A DNA stretch of 64,000 nucleotides from Bursaphelenchus xylophilus (Eukaryota; Nematoda; Chromadorea; Rhabditida; Aphelenchoididae), in the NCBI GenBank assembly GCA_904066235.2, contig CAJFCV020000001.1, positions 6,386,001 through 6,450,000 on the forward strand, written 5' to 3'. The notes below the pieces were generated by a model, which ran no database searches, was not told the origin of the DNA, and saw only the letters and a program-made list of their open reading frames with translations. Positions within the stretch are counted from its first letter, which is position 1; each line of letters starts with the position of its first letter. Shown here one piece after another: positions 57,608-64,000 of this stretch. A program made the translations under genes and the position numbers.

Positions 57608-57763
57608 AATGTTGGTTGTTGTTTGATTTCTTGCTGTTATAAAACTCTTTATTATAATATATCGCATCGATCTCAAAGCTCTTTATAAAAATTAGTGAAT
57701 TTTGCACTAAATATTGAAATTAAAATACAGAATGACTAAGTAAGGGGAGCGGGGAAAGATGAA

Positions 57764-59050
<1,287 letters not shown>

Positions 59051-59542
59051 TTTTTCGATATCTACTCAATCGAGATATCTCTACCTTGCCTTCGAGGCAG
59101 CCGGAGAGCGAAAACTAACAAATATTTTTGGTCGCATCGATCTTTTGCTTTTCGGGAGACGTTTTCGTGGTGGGACCTTGTGAGGAAGTAGATGTTTTTT
59201 GAAATGGTGTAGCTCGGTGTAGAAAGAAGTAAGTGCAACTGATAACTGTAAAAATATAGCCTCCCAATTATTTTACAAGAAAAACTTGCACTGAAAACAG
59301 TCTCGATCCTAAGCAGCGCCACTTCCACCCTCCGAACAGCCCTTCATAAAAGTCATCTTTTTCGAGATACTATTAATTAAAAATGTAGATACAACTGTTC
59401 CAAACAACACAAGAATATCCTCAAATACTGGCGAGATTGATTAAAAACGTTCGGTCCTTGGCGTCATCTGTGAGGAGATAAAGAGGGAGAGATCTTTTCT
59501 TTATTACTTTGTTGCCATTTCAAAGACTTTTCCATTTTGTCT
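59051..59542. promoter_or_regulatory. Divergent intergenic region V-ATPase d / FAK
   Basis: 492 bp between outward-reading starts, with both promoters. Minus-strand open frame 59062-59328 is not supported. No specific motif recognised. Confidence 0.4.
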
Positions 59543-62500
59543 ATGTCCACACAAATTATAAGCGTTTATTTGGCTGATGGAACCTTTCGTAATGTGAAGG
59601 TTGACTCCTTCACCACAGTTCAGGTGCGGTTGTATGAAAATAAGTGATTATATTTCATAACCTTCGATAATTACCACTCTCTGGATCTAATCCTTATTTT
59701 CAGAGGATCCTTCACGTGGTGTTGGATGGCCTGGGGGTAGATCGTCTTTCCTTTGGGCATTTTGCTCTCAGATTGTCCACCTTTCCGACCGGTCCGGGTT
59801 CTACCGTCTCAGATATTCGATGGTTACATTCCTCACTTAGGATGCCCCAAATTATTCAGAGATATTTAAATCCGCTAAGCAGTGGATCCCAAATGAGATT
59901 CGAACTAAGAGTTCGATTCATTCCAAGTGGGTTGTATGAGATGTATCAGACACAATTGGCGGCTTTTCTGTATCTGTATGACCAACTTCTCTCCGATTAT
60001 GTCCTCCATGTCTCGTGGAAAATCAGCAAAGAAAAAGCTTTTAATATGGCCGCTTTGGCCATTAGAAAACGTCTGAAAAATTTGAACAGGTACGTTATAA
60101 CTCGGCTTTAAGAGGCATAATCTGTTTAGTAATAATTTGGAGAAGAGATTCGACTTCGCTTCCCTCGAATCAAACGGCGGACTGATGTCATTTCTTCCTG
60201 AATCCATCATCGTCGGCACTCCAGTAAGCTGTTTCTAGAAATACCAGTCGTTTTAGAAGAAACAATTGTACAAACTGTTACTCAATGCTCTCAAAAAGGT
60301 CGTGAAATTATCTGAAATCGAATGTGTTTTCCAATTTATGAAAAATTTGATGAATATTGCGAGATTTGACTCGGAGATCTTCAAAGCCTTCTTAGGGGTA
60401 GGTCTCCTCTCACAGAATCAACCTTCTTTAGGCGAATAATATTCGACCAGTAGAATTATACGTAGGTCAGCATTACGGCATCGCGTATAAAAACGAAAAC
60501 ACAAAGGAAGTAAGTTAATATTGCATAATAGGAAGATTTGACGTCACCTTTCCTTTCCAGCCAGTGGTCCTGGCCGAACTCAGGAATGTCATTGATATAT
60601 CTGTGCGGAGAGTGGATCAAAAGAAGGATCATTTCATCATTAAAATTAAGATATCCGGAAATTCCTCGCCTCTTATTATTACGGTAACCACAAGTGAGAT
60701 GGCGGAGTCTTTGGCACACCTTGTGGATGGCTACCAGATGTTACTGAGTCAACAAGCGTCTGTTTGGTCGGCTAGAGGTATAAATTAAAAAATAAAGAAT
60801 TCCTGATGATATTCATATCTCTAAACTATTACTTACAGATCTTCGAGACAGCTTCTGGACGAATGGATCTCATTCAGGATCCCCGGTAACGTCTCCGACT
60901 ATGTCTCCGTTGGCCCCAAGAAAAGGAATTGTGAAGTCTGAAGTGGAAGAGAAGGCCCAGATTGGGGCTGATGCTAAGAGCCTTCTAAAGGAAATCGAGA
61001 TCGATCCGCAGAGAATACTTCTCGAGAAACTGTTGGGAAGCGGGCAATACGGGAATGTATATCAAGGGTTGTTACAACAGGACAAGAGGCAGACAATCGT
61101 GGCTGTAAAGGTCTGCAAGGAGCCCAATTCCGAGTCTCAAACAGCCAATAATGTACTTTTGGAAGAGGCTTGTAAGTCTGGTTAAAACGGCATTCTATTC
61201 TTCAGATACTATGTCCCAATTCTGGCATCCCCATATCATCCATATTATTGGAGTTTCTATCCATTCTACAGTATGGGTGGTTATGGAAATGATGCAGTTG
61301 GGGGAGTTGAGACAATATCTGAAACGAGAAAAGAATCGTCTCACAACTGCCACACAATTATTATTCTGCAAGCAGATTGCATCAGCCTTGTGTTATCTGC
61401 ATTCCAAACAATTCGTTCATAGAGATATTGCGGCCAGAAATGTTTTGGTGGCAAATCATCGATGTGTAAAGTTATCTGATTTCGGGATGAGCAGATTAGT
61501 TGAGGAAGATTTCTATAAATGTAAGTGTAATTTTACATCATCTATGCAATCTTTGTACAACTTGCAGCCAGTTGTACAAAGCTCCCATTGAAATGGCTTC
61601 CTTTGGAATCCCTAAACTATCGTCGATTCAATGCCAAGACTGACATCTACATGCTGGCTGTTTGTTTTTGGGAAATCTTTTCATTTGGAGAAAAACCTTG
61701 GTCCCAGATTAAGAACCACGACCTTTCCAGACATCTGGAGGAAGGGAATAAACTGGAATGTCCAGAATATTGCCCCATTCAGATGTATCATCTGATGAAA
61801 GTAATGTGGGAGGTGGACTCGGAAAGGAGACCTCTGATTAAACAAGTTTATGGAGTAATTTGCTCCATCTTTAAGGAATCCGCTGGGCGATTATTCCCGG
61901 GCTCAGCTCCAAATTCACCGGCAGTTAGGATGAGAAAAAATGGGCGGGATGTAAGTCTAGTATACTTTAATATTGATTTCTTCAGAACTCACTCCGAGCC
62001 AGCCTATCCAGTTTAACTCTCTACCAAAATCAAGGGTCCTCTTACAGTGATATTCAGGATAGAAAAGTAAGCATCCAGGATTGAAATAATTTTTGTGATT
62101 TTAGTACAGCTTTGAAAACAGTATGAACAGAGTTGACGTCGAGAAAGACCTGGTCTTCTCCGCTGTCACAGATGTCCTGAATTCTCTGAAAGATCTTCAA
62201 GACAGCAAATATTCAGACAGTATAACAATACTGCTTAATTCTACTGAAGTAAGTGGTAAAATCTGCATTAACTTTTCTTTAGAAAATATTATTTTTACTC
62301 CAAGAGTTGCTCGTCATCATTATTCCCCATCTTGGATTGCTGGATCAGCCAATAAAAAGTAAAGTAGATGAGGCGGTGGATCTTCTTAATGATGATTGTG
62401 AAGTCCTTAAAGAATTGATACAGATAATGACTCAAGAAGAAGATCAGCAGAGTATAAATCGGCATATAGATGTCATCTCCACGCTCTCGAGGACGTTGCG

Positions 62501-62570
62501 ATCACATACTCAAGGATTCTGGAACACATTTCATTTGGCCAGGATTAGGTCAAATCTCCCAAATGTTTAA
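59543..62570 (+). CDS. kin-32: Focal adhesion kinase (FAK/PYK2 family)
   Basis: Cytoplasmic tyrosine kinase of integrin adhesions. Twelve exons: 59543-59623, 59704-60089, 60130-60223, 60257-60397, 60432-60509, 60561-60777, 60839-61171, 61206-61520, 61568-61950, 61986-62066, 62105-62248, 62283-62570; 2541 nt, 846 residues, shorter than vertebrate FAK (about 1050). A FERM region covers the first ~360 residues (ends EMAESLAHLVDGYQMLL). The kinase has LGSGQYGNVYQG, VAVKVC, FVHRDIAARNVLV, DFGMSR and LPLKWLPLESL. The C-terminal helical region (VEKDLVFSAVTDVLNSLKDL, LLVIIIPHLGLLDQPIKSKV) is the focal-adhesion-targeting domain. The FERM-kinase linker is serine/proline-rich and lacks the YAEI autophosphorylation motif. 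The activation loop has one tyrosine (DFYKSS) instead of two. The proline-rich region before the FAT domain is nearly absent. Confidence 0.93.
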
Positions 62571-63000
62571 AGTATCTTCCTTTATTTATTCAGTGATCTT
62601 TGATCGGAAATAAAAAGTCTAAAGAAACGTGCAGGCCATCCAAATGACGATAAACACCGATACCGGGAGAAAGACCACGTTGAATTTGTCCTTTTTTGGA
62701 GTTTGTCATAATATAAAGCGGGAGATAAAAGATTTTCTGAAAAATTTTTGAAATTTTTATGTTTTTACTTTTTTTTTAAAAAAAAAGTAAATTTTGAAAA
62801 ATTTCCGGAAATTTTCGATTTCGGAAAGTCAAAAAACATTCTTACTCCGAACGACAAATTTTTGGAAAGTTGGATCAAAAATGGCTCGCCAAAAGGTCGA
62901 TCCGGAAAGTTGAAACAAAAATGGCTCGCCCATTTTGGCTGGTGAGTAGGATGCCGTTTTTACTCACCTGCACGCCAATTTATTTTCTTCAAAACTATTT
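62571..63000. repeat. Intergenic repeats downstream of FAK, with a 40-bp tandem duplication
   Basis: After the FAK stop and its AT-rich 3' flank, GGAAAGTTG..CAAAAATGGCTCGCC occurs at 62864-62890 and again at 62904-62930, a 40-bp period. GGAAA/TTTCC-rich variants surround it (62800-62840). Similar GGAAAGT-rich sequence reappears at the very end of the window (63890-64000), suggesting that one larger repeat encloses the inverted-repeat element. Confidence 0.5.
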
Positions 63001-63019
63001 TTGCGAGCTGCGCCCGGGA

Positions 63020-63830
63020 ATTCCAGACGTGTCAAATTTCTCTCTCCCGGAAGAAACGTTTTGATTTTTTTTGAAGTTGTGAATCTATTTTCTCCACGAA
63101 GATGGGCTAAAAAGTGATCAAGTAAGTTAGCATTAGCAAGAGGAGATGTACTTTTTTCATTTGACACCAAAAATTTTCCTTTTATTTCAGAGAAAGGTAC
63201 AAATTTTTTCCAATTCGTAAAGCTTCATGACCATGGATAATGTTTTGTTATATACTCTATCTATCAAACGCCACCAATTTTGATTTCTAGGTGTCATGTA
63301 CAATATCGAAATCCGCTCAGATCCGCCGGATTTTTGCCACGAAGGCGTTCTAAACTGAGGTAATAACGTAGTAAGGCTCAAATAACGTTGTTACAATAAC
63401 TTGAAGATAGTTTGCATAGGTTTTACTTTCGTATAACATACTTTTTGGAAAGTTAGTATAGTATTTGAAACTTTTACGTCGTTATTCCTCAAAATTTATA
63501 GGGTTTCATACATGGGGAATATACATGAGAGTAGGGTCTCCTCTAAACGTTTCCCGACTTAGAATCTTGACGTCGTAGCAAAAAACGAGATAATCTCACT
63601 TACATTATCCATGGTCATGAAGCTTTACGAATTGGAAAAATTTTGTACCTTTCTCTGAAATAAAAGGGAAAATTTTGGTGTCAAATGAAAAACGTACATC
63701 TCCTCTTGCTAATGCTAACTTACTTGATCACTTTTTAGCCCATCTTCGTGGAGAACATAGCTTCAGAACATCGCACAAACATAAAAATAATTTTTTCGGA
63801 AGAGAAAAATTTGACACATCAGGGAAAGAC
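63020..63830. mobile_element. Long inverted-repeat element at the window end
   Basis: The left arm (63020-63245) and right arm (about 63603-63830) are reverse complements. The inner 150 bp are nearly identical: shared blocks include AAAAAGTGATCAAGTAAGTTA, AGCAAGAGGAGATGTAC, TTTGACACC, and the arm tips at the loop (GACCATGGATAATG). The outer 70 bp are more diverged (GTGTCAAATTTCTCT). The loop of about 355 bp has no coding capacity. The outer boundary and target duplication could not be fixed and may lie outside the window. Confidence 0.75.
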
Positions 63831-64000
63831 TTGGCGTCAACCTTGCAACCTGCAGTGCGGGGCCAAAAAGATGATGAAAGTAAAAACAAGCTCTGACTTT
63901 CCGCGACTCCGAGCGGGGAGTAAGATCCGATCCTACTCCCGACCTTCAAGTCGGAAAGCCAGAAACAAAATTGACTTTCTTTTGCATTTTCCGGAAAGTA
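63831..64000. other. Window end, repeat-like
   Basis: No gene. GGAAAG-containing short direct and inverted motifs (ACTTTCCGC, GTCGGAAAGCC, CCGGAAAGTA) continue to the last base, matching the style of 62800-62940. Confidence 0.35.

Noticed and set aside
57239..57676. 145-residue minus frame opposite ribosomal protein S15
   Set aside because: Antisense shadow of a highly conserved exon.

Overview
The window is eukaryotic nuclear DNA. Genes are split by many very short introns (mostly 32-60 bp) with GT donors and T-rich acceptors ending TTTTAG or TTTCAG. AATAAA lies downstream of some stops, genes are packed on both strands, and TA- or TTAA-flanked inverted-repeat transposons are common. Gene content (GLD-2-type poly(A) polymerase, a natriuretic-receptor-like guanylate cyclase resembling gcy-28, a KIN-32/FAK kinase, full-length ABCA, paired SDRs) and the intron style point to a nematode. 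The clade cannot be fixed; the TTTTAG-rather-than-TTTTCAG acceptor bias suggests something other than Caenorhabditis.

Layout. 1-14.8 kb: 3' part of a GLD-2-like poly(A) polymerase, ARPC5, PIG-N (minus), RAD54 (plus, head-to-head with PIG-N), an orphan type I membrane glycoprotein, a decayed transposase-like relic and an F-box/leucine-rich protein (minus). 14.8-20 kb: no recognisable genes. 20-33.7 kb: a receptor guanylate cyclase locus with four tandem alternative ligand-binding 5' cassettes, all ending in the same splice phase, upstream of one shared membrane/kinase-homology/cyclase body. 34.4-44.2 kb: PHACTR (minus), NMNAT (minus), RAB5, an E2-like protein lacking the catalytic cysteine, and two tandem SDR dehydrogenases (minus). 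45.2-56 kb: a 29-exon ABCA transporter (minus) whose 2.7-kb last intron is filled with nested inverted-repeat elements. 57-62.6 kb: ribosomal protein S15, V-ATPase subunit d (minus) and focal adhesion kinase. 62.6-64 kb: repeats, including a long inverted repeat.

Most genes are independent housekeeping or signalling genes; several pairs share short divergent intergenic regions (PIG-N/RAD54, NMNAT/RAB5, V-ATPase d/FAK). The strongest candidate for an undescribed arrangement is the cyclase locus: reading frame and splice phase predict four receptors of 1217-1252 residues that differ only in the membrane-distal half of the sensor domain. Exon joins were made by hand; where the coding length over all exons came out a multiple of three (RAD54, ABCA, FAK, V-ATPase d, S15, PHACTR, all four cyclase forms) I treat the models as well supported.
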